Origin: Labrenzia sp. OB1
GTDB lineage: Bacteria > Pseudomonadota > Alphaproteobacteria > Rhizobiales > Stappiaceae
Length of the DNA stretch: 64,000 nt
Assembly (NCBI RefSeq): GCF_001624695.1
Contig: NZ_JSEP01000009.1
Span: 62,001 to 126,000, forward strand
Direction: 5' to 3'
In this document: positions 44,777-54,091 of the stretch, piece by piece
Numbering within the stretch: the first letter of the stretch is position 1
Layout of the letters: each line of letters starts with the position of its first letter
Translations under genes and position numbers: made by a program
The notes under the pieces: generated by a model
Seen by the model: the letters and a program-made list of their open reading frames with translations, nothing else
The model's database searches: none
Told to the model about the DNA's origin: nothing

Positions 44777-45507
44777 TGCGTCAGCCGGCAGGTAGCGACA
44801 ACACAATGCGCAGCATGAGCAACCCGCCGAAATTTCTGTTCAATGTCGACTTCGCCGAACCGGAGGAGCCGGAAGTCGTTGCGCCAATCGAACCAGAGAT
44901 TCCGATGATCACGGTCGCCGAGCACGAGAAGCTTCTGGAAAAAGTGCGCACCCAGGCGCTCGAGGAAGGGCGGGTGAAGGCGCTTGCGGATCTGCAGACG
45001 AAGCAGGAAACGCTGTTGACAGCGGAAGTCGGTCATCTGACTGAGGCCGTCGGTGAAGTGCTCAAGGGGCTTGACGATCAACAGGTCGTTCGCGAGCAGG
45101 AAGCCGTCAGCCTTGCATTTCTTGTGGCTAGACGTCTCTGCGCCCACCTGATTGCCCGTCAGCCGCTGGCGGAAACCCTTGCATTGGTGTCAGAATGCCT
45201 GGGGCCGCTGCGCAAGGCGCCACATCTGGTGATCCGTATCGCGGAAAAGGATGTCGAGGCACTGAAAGCCCAGGTCGATCCCATCATTCACGAAAAGGGG
45301 TTCGAAGGCCGGCTTGTGATCCTCGGTGAACCGGAAATCAGCCGCGGCGACTGTCATATCGAATGGGCGGATGGCGGTATCCGGCGCGACCGCAAAGCGC
45401 TTGAAGGCACGATCGACACGAGCATCAGGGCCTATCTGCGGGCACGCGCCGCAGCCAAGAACGAACAAACGTCCGCCCCGTCGGCGGAGAAGGAAACTGG
45501 CGCATGA
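44776..45507 (+). CDS. fliH: Flagellar assembly protein FliH-like
   Basis: This 243-residue protein lies between fliG and fliN, the position of fliH in alphaproteobacteria, and has the FliH layout: a Glu/Pro-rich N-terminus, a helical middle (HEKLLEKVRTQALEEGRVKALADLQ), and a C-terminal domain (DVEALKAQVDPIIHEKGFEGRL...GDCHIEWADGGIRRD) like FliH/YscL. FliH binds and regulates the export ATPase FliI. Sequence is poorly conserved in this family. The ATG at 44776 overlaps fliG; internal ATGs at 44806 or 44815 are possible starts. Confidence 0.85.
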   Translation: MRQPAGSDNTMRSMSNPPKFLFNVDFAEPEEPEVVAPIEPEIPMITVAEHEKLLEKVRTQALEEGRVKALADLQTKQETLLTAEVGHLTEAVGEVLKGLDDQQVVREQEAVSLAFLVARRLCAHLIARQPLAETLALVSECLGPLRKAPHLVIRIAEKDVEALKAQVDPIIHEKGFEGRLVILGEPEISRGDCHIEWADGGIRRDRKALEGTIDTSIRAYLRARAAAKNEQTSAPSAEKETGA

Positions 45508-45839
45508 GCGACGAACAAGACACCAACATACAGCTTGACGAGCTTGAGGTTCCTCAGCGCGAGGAAGGTGAGGCTGAAGCCCAGGTGCCGCAATCGGCCG
45601 CGGATCTGGAAGCTGTGTTCGACGTGCCTGTCCGGATTTCTGCGGTTCTCGGACATTCGAAAATGCATGTCTCGGACCTTTTGAAACTGGCCTCCGGAAC
45701 CGTTCTTGAACTGGACCGGAAAGTCGGAGAAGCCATTGATATCTATGTAAATGACCGGCTGGTTGCACGTGGCGAGGTTGTCCTGGTGGAAGACAAGCTC
45801 GGCGTGACCATGACGGAAATCATCAAGACCGATCGATAG
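45504..45839 (+). CDS. fliN: Flagellar motor switch protein FliN
   Basis: This 111-residue protein has the SpoA/FliN domain over residues about 33-108: VFDVPVRISAVLGHSKMHVSDLLKLASGTVLELD, VGEAIDIYVNDRLVARGEVV and GVTMTEIIK. FliN forms the lower part of the C ring and is needed for export and switching. It overlaps fliH by 4 bases (ATGA). An acidic N-terminal tail precedes the domain, as is usual. Confidence 0.97.
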   Translation: MSDEQDTNIQLDELEVPQREEGEAEAQVPQSAADLEAVFDVPVRISAVLGHSKMHVSDLLKLASGTVLELDRKVGEAIDIYVNDRLVARGEVVLVEDKLGVTMTEIIKTDR

Positions 45840-45851
45840 GAAAGATAGCGA

Positions 45852-47204
45852 ATGCGCCTGTTAATTGTCGGAACCCTAGGAGGCCAGTTGACGACCGCGT
45901 CGAAGATGGCAATGCAGGGCGGTGCGCAGGTAACGCATGCAGATGACATCGAAGGGGCACTGAAGGTTCTGCGGTCCGGCCGCGGAGCGGATCTGCTGAT
46001 GGTCGAGGTCCATCTCGACATCGCGGGGCTGATCGTCAAACTTCAGAACGAACGGGTTCATGTTCCGGTGGTGGCCTGCGGCATCGAAACCGATGCACAG
46101 GCGGCCGTCTCGGCAATTCGGGCCGGAGCGAAGGAATACATACCCCTGCCGCCCGATCCGGAGATGATCGCTGCCGTTCTGGCCGCCGTCGCCCAGGAAC
46201 GCGGAGACCTGATTTACCGTGACGAGGCCATGGCGTCGGTGGTCAAGCTTGCCGAGCAGGTGGCGCCCTCGGAGGCCTCCGTGCTGATCACCGGCGAGTC
46301 GGGAACAGGCAAGGAAGTGATCGCGCGCCACGTGCACAAGTGCTCCAACCGGGCATCGAAGTCGTTCATTTCGATCAATTGCGCGGCCATTCCCGAGCAT
46401 CTTCTGGAGTCCGAGCTGTTCGGCCATGAAAAAGGCTCCTTTACCGGCGCGGTTGCGCGCCGCATCGGCAAGTTCGAGGAAGCCGACGGCGGAACGCTTC
46501 TTCTCGATGAAATTTCAGAGATGGATGTGCGCCTCCAGGCCAAGCTGCTGCGTGCCATCCAGGAACGGGTGATCGACCGCGTGGGTGGAACCCGGCCGGT
46601 GCCGATCAATATCCGCATTCTGGCAACCTCCAACCGGGATCTCGCGGAAAGTGTGCGTCAGGGCCAGTTCCGCGAAGATCTGCTGTTCCGTCTGAATGTC
46701 GTGAACCTGAAGCTGCCGTCCCTGCGGGAGCGTCCGGCTGACATCATGGAACTCGCGCAATTCTTCATAAAACACTATTCGGAGACGAACGGCGTTCCGG
46801 AGCGGCCGCTGGCGGCGGATGCCCGCCATGCGCTGATGACCAACCTCTGGCCCGGGAACGTGCGTGAACTGGAAAACACGATGCACCGGGCCGTGCTTCT
46901 GGCGTCTGGCGAGGAGATCGGCGTCGAAGCCATCCGGATGCCGGACGGGTCTCCCCTGTCGGCCGCCAGCGGACCGGCCGAGCGGGCTGCGCAGACGGCG
47001 GAGGCCGTCAGCCGATCCTTCGTCGGGCGGACGGTGTCCGATGTGGAGCGGGATCTCATCCTCGATACACTCGATCATTGTCTGGGCAACCGGACGCATG
47101 CCGCAAAAATTCTGGGTATTTCCATACGGACCCTGCGCAACAAGCTGAATCAATATACTGATGAAGGGGTCAGTGTTCCCGGACCGGGAGAAGCCCGGGC
47201 CTGA
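45852..47204 (+). CDS. flbD: Sigma-54 flagellar regulator FlbD
   Basis: This 450-residue activator has a receiver-like N-terminus (1-115), an AAA+ sigma-54 activation domain with Walker A GESGTGKE at 148-155, the sigma-54 loop GSFTGA at 195-200, and LLLDEISEM, then a Fis-type HTH (NRTHAAKILGISIRTLRNKL) at the end. The receiver has Glu52 (LLMVEVHLD) where a phosphoacceptor Asp would usually lie. FlbD activates late flagellar genes with sigma-54 and represses fliF in Caulobacter. GGAAAG lies upstream of its ATG. Confidence 0.95.
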   Translation: MRLLIVGTLGGQLTTASKMAMQGGAQVTHADDIEGALKVLRSGRGADLLMVEVHLDIAGLIVKLQNERVHVPVVACGIETDAQAAVSAIRAGAKEYIPLPPDPEMIAAVLAAVAQERGDLIYRDEAMASVVKLAEQVAPSEASVLITGESGTGKEVIARHVHKCSNRASKSFISINCAAIPEHLLESELFGHEKGSFTGAVARRIGKFEEADGGTLLLDEISEMDVRLQAKLLRAIQERVIDRVGGTRPVPINIRILATSNRDLAESVRQGQFREDLLFRLNVVNLKLPSLRERPADIMELAQFFIKHYSETNGVPERPLAADARHALMTNLWPGNVRELENTMHRAVLLASGEEIGVEAIRMPDGSPLSAASGPAERAAQTAEAVSRSFVGRTVSDVERDLILDTLDHCLGNRTHAAKILGISIRTLRNKLNQYTDEGVSVPGPGEARA

Positions 47205-47372
47205 CGACACCTTGAAGGATACGGCCATCGGAATTTGGCCGGACGACGTACGCTCAAGGGCCTCCTGTCTGCGCAAGAACGCGGAGACGATGCTCCAACA
47301 GATTAGGACCGATCAACTTTACCGCTTTTCCATGAGCAAGGATGCGGGTTGATCCAGGAAGCGAACAGCACA

Positions 47373-49556
47373 ATGTCGGACACGGCAGCAGGCGGACAGG
47401 GCGGGTCGGGTGGACCTCCGGCAGAGCAGCAGGCGGTAGCAGCGCCGGCTGCTGCTGCTCCGGCTGTCGGCGGCTTTCCGAGTATCCGTGAGCTGATCGA
47501 CACTCTGCGCACCGGCGATATCGGTCTGGCCACCGGTATTCTGGTGATCCTGACCCTGCTGATCCTGCCGATGCCGCCGGTGATGCTGGACATGTTCCTG
47601 GCGGTGTCGATCATTTTTTCGGTCATGGTTCTGATGACCGGCCTGTTTATCCAGAGACCTCTGGAATTCTCGTCGTTCCCGACCGTTCTTCTGATTGCGA
47701 CCATGTTGCGTCTGGGTCTCAATATCGCGTCCACGCGCCTGATCCTGGCGAATGGTCATGAGGGGACGGCCGCGGCTGGCAACGTCATCCAGTCCTTCGG
47801 CAATCTTGTCATGGGCGGGAATTTTGTCATCGGGATCATCGTATTCGCAATTCTGGTGATCGTTAACTTCGTCGTCATCACCAAGGGTTCCGGCCGTATC
47901 GCCGAGGTTGCCGCGCGCTTCACGCTCGATGCGATGCCCGGCAAGCAGATGGCGATCGACGCGGATCTGTCCGCCGGTCTGATCGATGAAACCGAGGCCA
48001 AGACCCGGCGCAAGGTGCTGGAAGACGAAAGCTCGTTCTTCGGTGCCATGGACGGTGCCTCCAAATTCGTGCGCGGCGATGCGATCGCCGGCCTTCTGAT
48101 CACCTTCATCAACATTCTCGGCGGTATCTTCATCGGCGTCGCCCAGATGGATCTGACGTTCTCCGAGGCGGCCAACAATTACACACTGCTGACGATCGGT
48201 GACGGTCTGGTGTCACAGATCCCGGCGCTGATCGTCTCGACAGCAGCCGGCCTGCTGGTGTCCAAGGCCGGCGTGCATGGCGCGGCCGACAAGGCGCTGA
48301 CCAGCCAGTTCACGGGATATCCCAAGGCGCTCGGGATGTCGGCTATGGTGATGGTCATCCTGGCAATGTTGCCGGGCATGCCGATGGTCCCGTTTCTGGG
48401 TCTCGCCGGTCTGGCCGGATATCTGGCCTATCAGGTCGGGGCAAAGAAAAAGAAGGAAGCGACAAAGGTCGCGGAGAAAAAGGCCGTCGACGACGCGCCC
48501 AAGCCGCCGCCGGAGCCGCCGATTACCGACGCCCTCAAGATGGACGAGTTGCGGATCGAGTTGGGCTACGCCCTGCTGCCACTGATCAACGGCAAGGCGC
48601 AGGGGGACAGCGATGTCCTGACCGAGCAGATCAAGGCTCTGCGCCGCCAGATCGCCGGGGACATGGGTGTCATCATGCCGCCCGTGCGCATTCTCGACAA
48701 TATTCAGCTCGGCGCCAACGACTATGTCATCAAGGTCAAGGAGGTGGAGGCCGGCCGCGGTATTCTCTACCCGAACCATTTCATGGTCATGGATCCGGCA
48801 GGCGGTCAGGTGAAGCTTCCCGGAACCCATACCACCGAGCCGACCTTCGGCCTGCCCGCGACCTGGGTGGAAGCGCAGTACCGCGAGGATGCCTCCCTAC
48901 GCGGCTATACGGTTGTCGATCCGGCGACGGTGCTGTCCACCCATCTGACGGAAACGATAAAGGCCAATATCAGCGAGCTGCTGACTTACGGCGACGTTCA
49001 GAAACTCCTGAAGGAACTGCAGGGCGAACAGGCCAAGCTTGTCGAGGATCTGGTCCCCTCGCAGATCACCGTCTCCGGCGTTCAGCGGGTTCTTCAGGCG
49101 CTGCTCAACGAACGCATCTCCATCCGCGACCTTGGCACGATTCTGGAAGGGGTCTCCGAGGCAACCGGCATGAGCCGCAATACCGACACCATCGCAGAGC
49201 ATGTGCGTTCACGGCTCGGGCGGCAGATCTGCGCCGCCAATCTCGCGCCTGGCGGCTATCTGCCGCTGATCGCCCTGTCACCGCAATGGGAGCAGGCCTT
49301 TCTGGAATCGATTGTCGGTGAAGGGGACGACCGTCAGCTGGCCATGCAACCGAGCAAGCTGCAGGAATTCGTCGGCAAGGTGAGGGACGCTTTCGAGGAG
49401 GCCGCACAGGTGGGCGAAGTGCCCGTTCTGCTGACCTCGCCGCTGACACGACCTTTCGTGCGCTCGATCGTCGAGCGCTTCCGGGCACACACCACGATCA
49501 TGAGCCAGGCGGAAGTTCATCCGCGGATCAAGCTGAAGACCATCGGGTCAATCTGA
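47373..49556 (+). CDS. flhA: Flagellar export gate protein FlhA
   Basis: This 727-residue protein forms the ring of the flagellar type III export gate. The N-terminal half has about eight membrane helices (residues about 40-340). The FHIPEP-type signature is visible near 180-205 (FTLDAMPGKQMAIDADLSAG). The C-terminal cytoplasmic half binds chaperone-substrate complexes (ILDNIQLGANDYVIKVKEVEAG, VDPATVLSTHLTE). I use the ATG at 47373; the frame is open from a TTG at 47349. The Gln/Ala-rich start is probably disordered. Confidence 0.96.
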   Translation: MSDTAAGGQGGSGGPPAEQQAVAAPAAAAPAVGGFPSIRELIDTLRTGDIGLATGILVILTLLILPMPPVMLDMFLAVSIIFSVMVLMTGLFIQRPLEFSSFPTVLLIATMLRLGLNIASTRLILANGHEGTAAAGNVIQSFGNLVMGGNFVIGIIVFAILVIVNFVVITKGSGRIAEVAARFTLDAMPGKQMAIDADLSAGLIDETEAKTRRKVLEDESSFFGAMDGASKFVRGDAIAGLLITFINILGGIFIGVAQMDLTFSEAANNYTLLTIGDGLVSQIPALIVSTAAGLLVSKAGVHGAADKALTSQFTGYPKALGMSAMVMVILAMLPGMPMVPFLGLAGLAGYLAYQVGAKKKKEATKVAEKKAVDDAPKPPPEPPITDALKMDELRIELGYALLPLINGKAQGDSDVLTEQIKALRRQIAGDMGVIMPPVRILDNIQLGANDYVIKVKEVEAGRGILYPNHFMVMDPAGGQVKLPGTHTTEPTFGLPATWVEAQYREDASLRGYTVVDPATVLSTHLTETIKANISELLTYGDVQKLLKELQGEQAKLVEDLVPSQITVSGVQRVLQALLNERISIRDLGTILEGVSEATGMSRNTDTIAEHVRSRLGRQICAANLAPGGYLPLIALSPQWEQAFLESIVGEGDDRQLAMQPSKLQEFVGKVRDAFEEAAQVGEVPVLLTSPLTRPFVRSIVERFRAHTTIMSQAEVHPRIKLKTIGSI

Positions 49557-49581
49557 CGGAATTTTTCTGAGAGGCAGCACT

Positions 49582-49857
49582 TCAGACCACGACATTGATG
49601 CGGGACATGACCGCTGTCGGACTGGCATAGATGCTCTGGCTGCCGATTGACTGTATCACCAGAGACGTGTTTGTCTGCGAGGCAGCGGTGGCGATGTTGG
49701 TGAAATTTGCGGCAATCGAACGCACATTCTGCATTTTCTCAGCAGCGGCTGCCCGCCGTGAACCCCAGGACTTGTTGAAGTCCGACCAGGTCGACTTTTT
49801 CTTCGAGCTGTAGGTTCCGTGGTAGTCTCTTTGAACGTAATTTCCGACTTTTGCCAT
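49582..49857 (-). CDS. Small hypothetical protein convergent with flhA
   Basis: I do not recognise this 91-residue protein. It begins MAKVGNYVQRDYHGTYSSKK, has a Lys/Ser/Ala-rich middle and a C-terminal Thr/Ser/Asn/Gln-rich half (NFTNIATAASQTNTSLVIQS). The composition resembles flagellar rod or secreted proteins more than a regulator, but similarity is not established. The ATG at 49857 begins a coherent protein; the longer frame is unlikely. A full CtrA box lies 45 bases upstream, which supports cell-cycle control and perhaps a flagellar or polar role. Confidence 0.65.
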   Translation of the reverse strand: MAKVGNYVQRDYHGTYSSKKKSTWSDFNKSWGSRRAAAAEKMQNVRSIAANFTNIATAASQTNTSLVIQSIGSQSIYASPTAVMSRINVVV

Positions 49858-49901
49858 CAGCGCATCTTTCCTGGATACCTGAAAACCCTCCCACAATACG
49901 G

Positions 49902-49916
49902 TTAACAACGCATTAA
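49902..49916. promoter_or_regulatory. Full-consensus CtrA box in divergent gap
   Basis: TTAACAACGCATTAA matches TTAA-N7-TTAA exactly (followed by C). It lies 45 bases from the start of the leftward 91-residue gene and 120 bases from the rightward GNAT gene, so the small gene is the more likely target. Confidence 0.7.
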
Positions 49917-50035
49917 CCTGTCGCATTGTGCGAATGTACATAGACCCTGCGATGCGAGAGGCAGTCAAAGGCACTTGGTATCCTTGCGCACAGCTGATAA
50001 GCGCAGAAAGACCGCAACCGGCCTTTGGAGACAAG

Positions 50036-50647
50036 ATGCACGGACAGACGCTCGACATGAATGGCTTTTGGGATGTCCCGAAAGGGAAAGTCGCTGTTGT
50101 GGTGACTTATCTCGAAATGCTGAAATCGCCAGGAGCACCGCTTGCCCCGGCGAGGGACGATCTCACGCTCGAACGGTGGTCGTCGCCGGATATTGATGCC
50201 TATCGACGGCTCTTCCGCCAGATCGGCGAGGACTGGATCTGGTTCGGACGGCTGATCCAGGAGGACGCCGCGCTGGAAAACCTGCTTTCCGAACCGGCGC
50301 GCGAGAATTTCCTGCCCATGCGTGATGGGATCCCTGTCGGAACGCTTGAACTCGATTATGCGAATCCCGAGGAGCCGTCGGTTGCCTATTTCGGCCTGAT
50401 ACCGGAGGCTATCGGCGGCGGTGCGGGCCGTTGGCTGATGGCGCAGGCGGTGGACATGGCCTGGTCGCGGCCGGAAACCAGACGGCTCTGGCTGCACACC
50501 TGTACCGCGGACAGCCCGCAGGCACTGAGGTTCTACATGTCCTGCGGTTTCAGTCCCTACAAGCGGGCCGTCGAAATCGCCGACGATCCACGCCTGACGG
50601 GGCTTCACCCCAGGGAGAAGGCGCCGCATGTGCCGGCGATCGGCTGA
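50036..50647 (+). CDS. GNAT family N-acetyltransferase
   Basis: This 203-residue protein has a GNAT core: FLPMRDGIPVGTLELDY near residues 97-113, SVAYFGLIPEAIGGGAGRWLMAQAVDMAW near 118-147 (acetyl-CoA loop), and LWLHTCTADSPQALRFYMSCGF near 155-176. The C-terminal region is unusual in length. I choose the ATG at 50036 with GGAG about 8 bases upstream. Substrate unknown. It is convergent with mtnA. Confidence 0.88.
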   Translation: MHGQTLDMNGFWDVPKGKVAVVVTYLEMLKSPGAPLAPARDDLTLERWSSPDIDAYRRLFRQIGEDWIWFGRLIQEDAALENLLSEPARENFLPMRDGIPVGTLELDYANPEEPSVAYFGLIPEAIGGGAGRWLMAQAVDMAWSRPETRRLWLHTCTADSPQALRFYMSCGFSPYKRAVEIADDPRLTGLHPREKAPHVPAIG

Positions 50648-50666
50648 GACCCGGCTCAGTCAGAAT

Positions 50667-51773
50667 TCAGGCGCTGGCCTTCACCCGTTCGGGGAAGGCT
50701 TCGGCGATGGATTTCCGGTTCGCGTCAAGAACGCCGCGCTCGGTGATCAGGCCGGTGACCAGACGGGCCGGGGTAACGTCGAATGCGGGATTGCCGACGG
50801 GCGATCCTTCCGCAACGATGTTGATGGTTTCCACGCCGCCGCTATCTGTCCTGCCGGTCATGCGGCTGACTTCCGAGCCGCCGCGCTCCTCGATCGGGAT
50901 CTCCCGAACGCCGTCTGACAGGGAAAAGTCGATGGTCGGCGAGGGCAGGGCGACATAGAAGGGCACATCGCAGTCCTTTGCCGCCAGCGCTTTCAAATAG
51001 GTGCCGATCTTGTTGCAGACGTCGCCTGTTGCCGTTGTGCGGTCGGTGCCGACGATTACCATGTCTACCTCGCCATGCTGCATGAGATGTCCGCCGGCAT
51101 TGTCGACGATCACCGTATGCGGCACGCCATGGTGGCCCAGTTCCCAGGCGGTCAGGAAAGCACCCTGGTTGCGCGGGCGGGTTTCGTCCACCCAGACATG
51201 GACCGGTATGCCGCCCTCATGGCACATGTAGATCGGCGCGGTCGCCGTACCCCAGTCGACCGTTGCCAGCCAACCGGCGTTGCAATGGGTGAGGATGTTG
51301 ACAGGTTCACCCTCGCGCTTTGTGCGGGCGATTTCGGCAATGAGCTCCATGCCGTGCATGCCGATGGCCATGTTTATGGCGATGTCTTCGTCGCAGATGT
51401 CGGAGGCGAGCGTGAAGGCCGCTGCCGTTCGGTTTTCCGGCGCGACCCGCAGGAGCGATTTTCGCGCCAGATCGAGCGCCCAATGCAGATTGACGGCGGT
51501 CGGACGGGTTTCCAGCAGCGCCGAGCAGGCGGCATGAAGGGAGGCGTCGGACGGATCTGCGCGCATGGCCAGCGCGACGCCGTAGGCGGCGGTTGCGCCG
51601 ATCAGCGGCGCACCGCGCACCTGCATGACGCGAATTGCATGGACGGCGTCTTCCACGGTGTGGAGTTTCGCGATCTCGAATGCATAGGGGAACTTTGTCT
51701 GGTCGATGATTTCGACAGATGCACCGTCCTCCGCGAGCCAGATTGTGCGATATTTCTTTCCGTCGACATTCAT
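50667..51773 (-). CDS. mtnA: Methylthioribose-1-phosphate isomerase MtnA
   Basis: This 368-residue enzyme converts 5-methylthioribose 1-phosphate to the ribulose form in the methionine salvage pathway. The catalytic cysteine is in ILTHCNAG and the acid in the [19 protein letters not shown] segment. [16 protein letters not shown] and [19 protein letters not shown]-like motifs match the MtnA/eIF2B family. No other salvage gene is next to it here. Confidence 0.96.
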   Translation of the reverse strand: MNVDGKKYRTIWLAEDGASVEIIDQTKFPYAFEIAKLHTVEDAVHAIRVMQVRGAPLIGATAAYGVALAMRADPSDASLHAACSALLETRPTAVNLHWALDLARKSLLRVAPENRTAAAFTLASDICDEDIAINMAIGMHGMELIAEIARTKREGEPVNILTHCNAGWLATVDWGTATAPIYMCHEGGIPVHVWVDETRPRNQGAFLTAWELGHHGVPHTVIVDNAGGHLMQHGEVDMVIVGTDRTTATGDVCNKIGTYLKALAAKDCDVPFYVALPSPTIDFSLSDGVREIPIEERGGSEVSRMTGRTDSGGVETINIVAEGSPVGNPAFDVTPARLVTGLITERGVLDANRKSIAEAFPERVKASA

Positions 51774-52014
51774 GGCGAAACTCCCGGAAAACAGCGAATT
51801 GTTTCTGCATAACCCATGAATAAGTCACAGGCCAGTCCGGTGCTGCTGGTCTCAGAGTTAAAAATCTCCTAATCTCGGTTAACTATGAATAGATCATTGC
51901 CGGTGGATAGCCTGAGGAGAAGGCCTGCAAGCCTGTTTTTCCAACGTGGGAGTCGGATAGGACTCTCGGGTGTGGACCCATAAATCAGCGGCAAAAAACG
52001 GAGTCAGGCGCCTC

Positions 52015-52596
52015 ATGTCTGAAATGCAGGATAACGTTGTCCCCCATACGCGCATGCGGTCCTTGCGCGATGCGATCCGCAAGGTTCAGCTTGGTGAAGT
52101 CGAGCGCTCGGACGTGGTGGTCGAACTGCAGGAAACAGAGCGGGCCCGGCTGGATATGCTGGCGGACGAGTTGAAGGATGTCTTTTCGGAGATCCCCGAC
52201 GACGACGATCAGTTTTCGCTGCAGATCATCTCCGGTTCAACGCCGCGCCTTTGGATCGACGCCACCAGCCATGTGGCTGTCGGTGGTGACCGGCGCACCT
52301 ACCGGTTCCTGAAAGACACACGTCTCGGCCGTGTCGTGATCCTGGAGACCGCGGACATCGACGACATGGCCGATTGCCTGACCGAGTATATCGCCGAACG
52401 GGTTCTGGAGCGGGAAAAGGCGCTTGAGGGGGATTGGCTCAACACGCGGCTGCGCGAAGTTGCGCTCGACTCCAAGGTGGTTCGGGTCAAGGAAAGCCGC
52501 ACATCCTGGCTGGCAGTCGCCGGCGCCTTCGGCATCGGCGTTGCAGCAGGTGTCGTCGGTCTGGTCGCCTTCGCCTGGTTCGCCAATCCGTTCTGA
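52015..52596 (+). CDS. Hypothetical protein with C-terminal membrane anchor
   Basis: I do not recognise a named family. The protein has 193 residues from the ATG at 52015. An N-terminal helix (MRSLRDAIRKVQLGEVERSDVVVELQE) is followed by a domain with FSLQIISGSTPRLWIDATSHVAV and a Arg-rich segment, and then one membrane helix near residues 168-188 (WLAVAGAFGIGVAAGVVGLV) that would anchor it with most of the protein in the cytoplasm. It is convergent with the phosphoesterase gene. A C-terminal anchor of this kind is typical of conserved alphaproteobacterial proteins. Confidence 0.75.
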   Translation: MSEMQDNVVPHTRMRSLRDAIRKVQLGEVERSDVVVELQETERARLDMLADELKDVFSEIPDDDDQFSLQIISGSTPRLWIDATSHVAVGGDRRTYRFLKDTRLGRVVILETADIDDMADCLTEYIAERVLEREKALEGDWLNTRLREVALDSKVVRVKESRTSWLAVAGAFGIGVAAGVVGLVAFAWFANPF

Positions 52597-52625
52597 AGTC
52601 GGTTGGCTGCCGGAGACAACTGACG

Positions 52626-53555
52626 TCAGGCCCTGTCCGGAATGGTCAACTGACGGTCCTGCAACAGCGTAACCGGCATGTCCGGCTCGGCAAAGCCGAG
52701 TTCTGCCATATGGCAGGTCCAGCCGTGACCGGTTTTTTCAATCGTGAAGAGATTGTAGCGGGCTGCCGGTTTCTTGCCGCCTGGCGTGCTGGTGGCCGAT
52801 GGCACGCCGATGACCGGGACCGGGCCGTTCGGTCCGTCGATACTGTCGATGCTGGCGATATGGGTATGACCGTGCAGGATCAGTTCGGCGCCCGCCTGCT
52901 TGACGACAGCCCGTACCCTCGAGGCGTCGGAAAGCCGTTTGTGCCAGTGCGTGGCGTTCTTGAACGGCGGGTGATGCAGCATAACGACCCGAAAGAGGTC
53001 CTCTTTGCCGAGCTCTTCCAGTATTTTCTTCAAGCGTTTGCTCTGGCGGCTGCCGACCCTGCCCGTCGCGAACCAGGGAGCGCTCGCACGGCCGGTCGTG
53101 ACACCGACAAGGGCAACACCGTCACGTTTGCGGATATAGGGGAAGGTGGCTTCAGGCCTGCCGCGTTCGGAAGGCGCGTCCTGCGCGTCGTCGCCTGACA
53201 TATAGGGCCACCAGGCCGTGCGCGCCTTGCGAACGGCTCCGCGGACATAGGCGTCGTGATTGCCCGGGACGACGGAGACATTTTCCGGCTCGCCGACCTC
53301 TTCCAGCCAGGTTCTTGCGCCCGAGATTTCCAGAGGAAGGGCAATGTTCACCAGATCGCCGGTGACCGCGATGTGATCCGGCGCCTGGATCTTGATGTTT
53401 TCGACAAGCTGTTCCAGATAGCTGCCGCCCATGATCCTCGAGCGGTTCCGGTGCCAGTTCAGGTACCCGAGCAGACGTTTGGAAAACAGCTGCAGGAGTT
53501 TGGGATCCGGCAGCGGACCCAGATGCGGGTCGGAAAGATGGGCAAGCTTGAACAT
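52626..53555 (-). CDS. Metallophosphoesterase
   Basis: This 309-residue protein is a calcineurin-like phosphoesterase. The metal motifs are visible in order: SDPHLG near residue 8, GDLVN near 62, GNHD near 97, LHHPPF near 197 and HGHTHIAS near 238. The substrate, a phosphodiester or nucleotide, cannot be told from sequence. There is no signal peptide, so it should be cytoplasmic. Compared with the YhaO-like gene it lacks a long C-terminal domain and an ATPase partner. Confidence 0.92.
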   Translation of the reverse strand: MFKLAHLSDPHLGPLPDPKLLQLFSKRLLGYLNWHRNRSRIMGGSYLEQLVENIKIQAPDHIAVTGDLVNIALPLEISGARTWLEEVGEPENVSVVPGNHDAYVRGAVRKARTAWWPYMSGDDAQDAPSERGRPEATFPYIRKRDGVALVGVTTGRASAPWFATGRVGSRQSKRLKKILEELGKEDLFRVVMLHHPPFKNATHWHKRLSDASRVRAVVKQAGAELILHGHTHIASIDSIDGPNGPVPVIGVPSATSTPGGKKPAARYNLFTIEKTGHGWTCHMAELGFAEPDMPVTLLQDRQLTIPDRA

Positions 53556-53635
53556 GGGAGCGCATCTTCAAAGCATAAAGCGCCGCGTCAAGGAAAATAA
53601 CGCAGCGCCTTGAATTTAACGGCAAACTTGCTGGA

Positions 53636-53761
53636 TCAGCCGGAAGTTCTGGAGCGTTTGACCTGAGACTTCGAGGTCTTGCCCGTTCCGGAACCGGAAC
53701 CGCTGACAGCGCGGGTGGTCTCGCGCAATGTGGCGCCGACTACATTAACAAAACCGAACAT
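53636..53761 (-). CDS. Tiny Ser/Lys-rich protein, 41 residues
   Basis: The frame MFGFVNVVGATLRETTRAVS... ends in a Ser/Gly/Lys-rich basic tail. GGAGAGA lies 5-6 bases upstream of the ATG. It starts 33 bases after the stop of the other small frame at 53794, in the same direction, so the two may form a small operon. No known family. Confidence 0.5.
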   Translation of the reverse strand: MFGFVNVVGATLRETTRAVSGSGSGTGKTSKSQVKRSRTSG

Positions 53762-53793
53762 CGGTTCTCTCCGTGTGAGATTCTCGACCAGAC

Positions 53794-53916
53794 TTAGTAG
53801 TTGGTCGGGAAGGTTGCCAAGGCTGCAGCAATGCGCGGATTGCTGAGATCGATCGCCGGTTTCCACTGATAGTGGCTGCGGCGGATACGGCGTTTGCCAA
53901 ACAGGGCGCTGAACAT
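53794..53916 (-). CDS. Tiny basic protein, 40 residues
   Basis: The frame reads MFSALFGKRRIRRSHYQWKP and continues to a C-terminal NPRIAAALATFPTNY. AAAAGGAAAA lies about 7 bases upstream of the ATG. The basic N-terminus and short hydrophobic tail suggest a DNA- or membrane-binding peptide; this is an inference. The longer frames through here are not convincing. Confidence 0.5.
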   Translation of the reverse strand: MFSALFGKRRIRRSHYQWKPAIDLSNPRIAAALATFPTNY

Positions 53917-54091
53917 GGGTTTTTCCTTTTAGGTTGGCAAACGCTTCGATTGCCTTCGAATTCATCAAGTTGCATGTTATGTAGGCAAGTAACGCACAAA
54001 TGAGTAGCGTTATTCTGATCTGCCTGCCCTGCAAGAAATGCATGGGTTAATTAAGTTTTACTTCACAATTGCGTCTTGTAACCTCAGGTGA

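Noticed and set aside
53636-54043. Single 135-residue gene covering both tiny ORFs
   Set aside because: It has no ribosome site at its start and its middle is not protein-like, while the two small frames each have good start signals.
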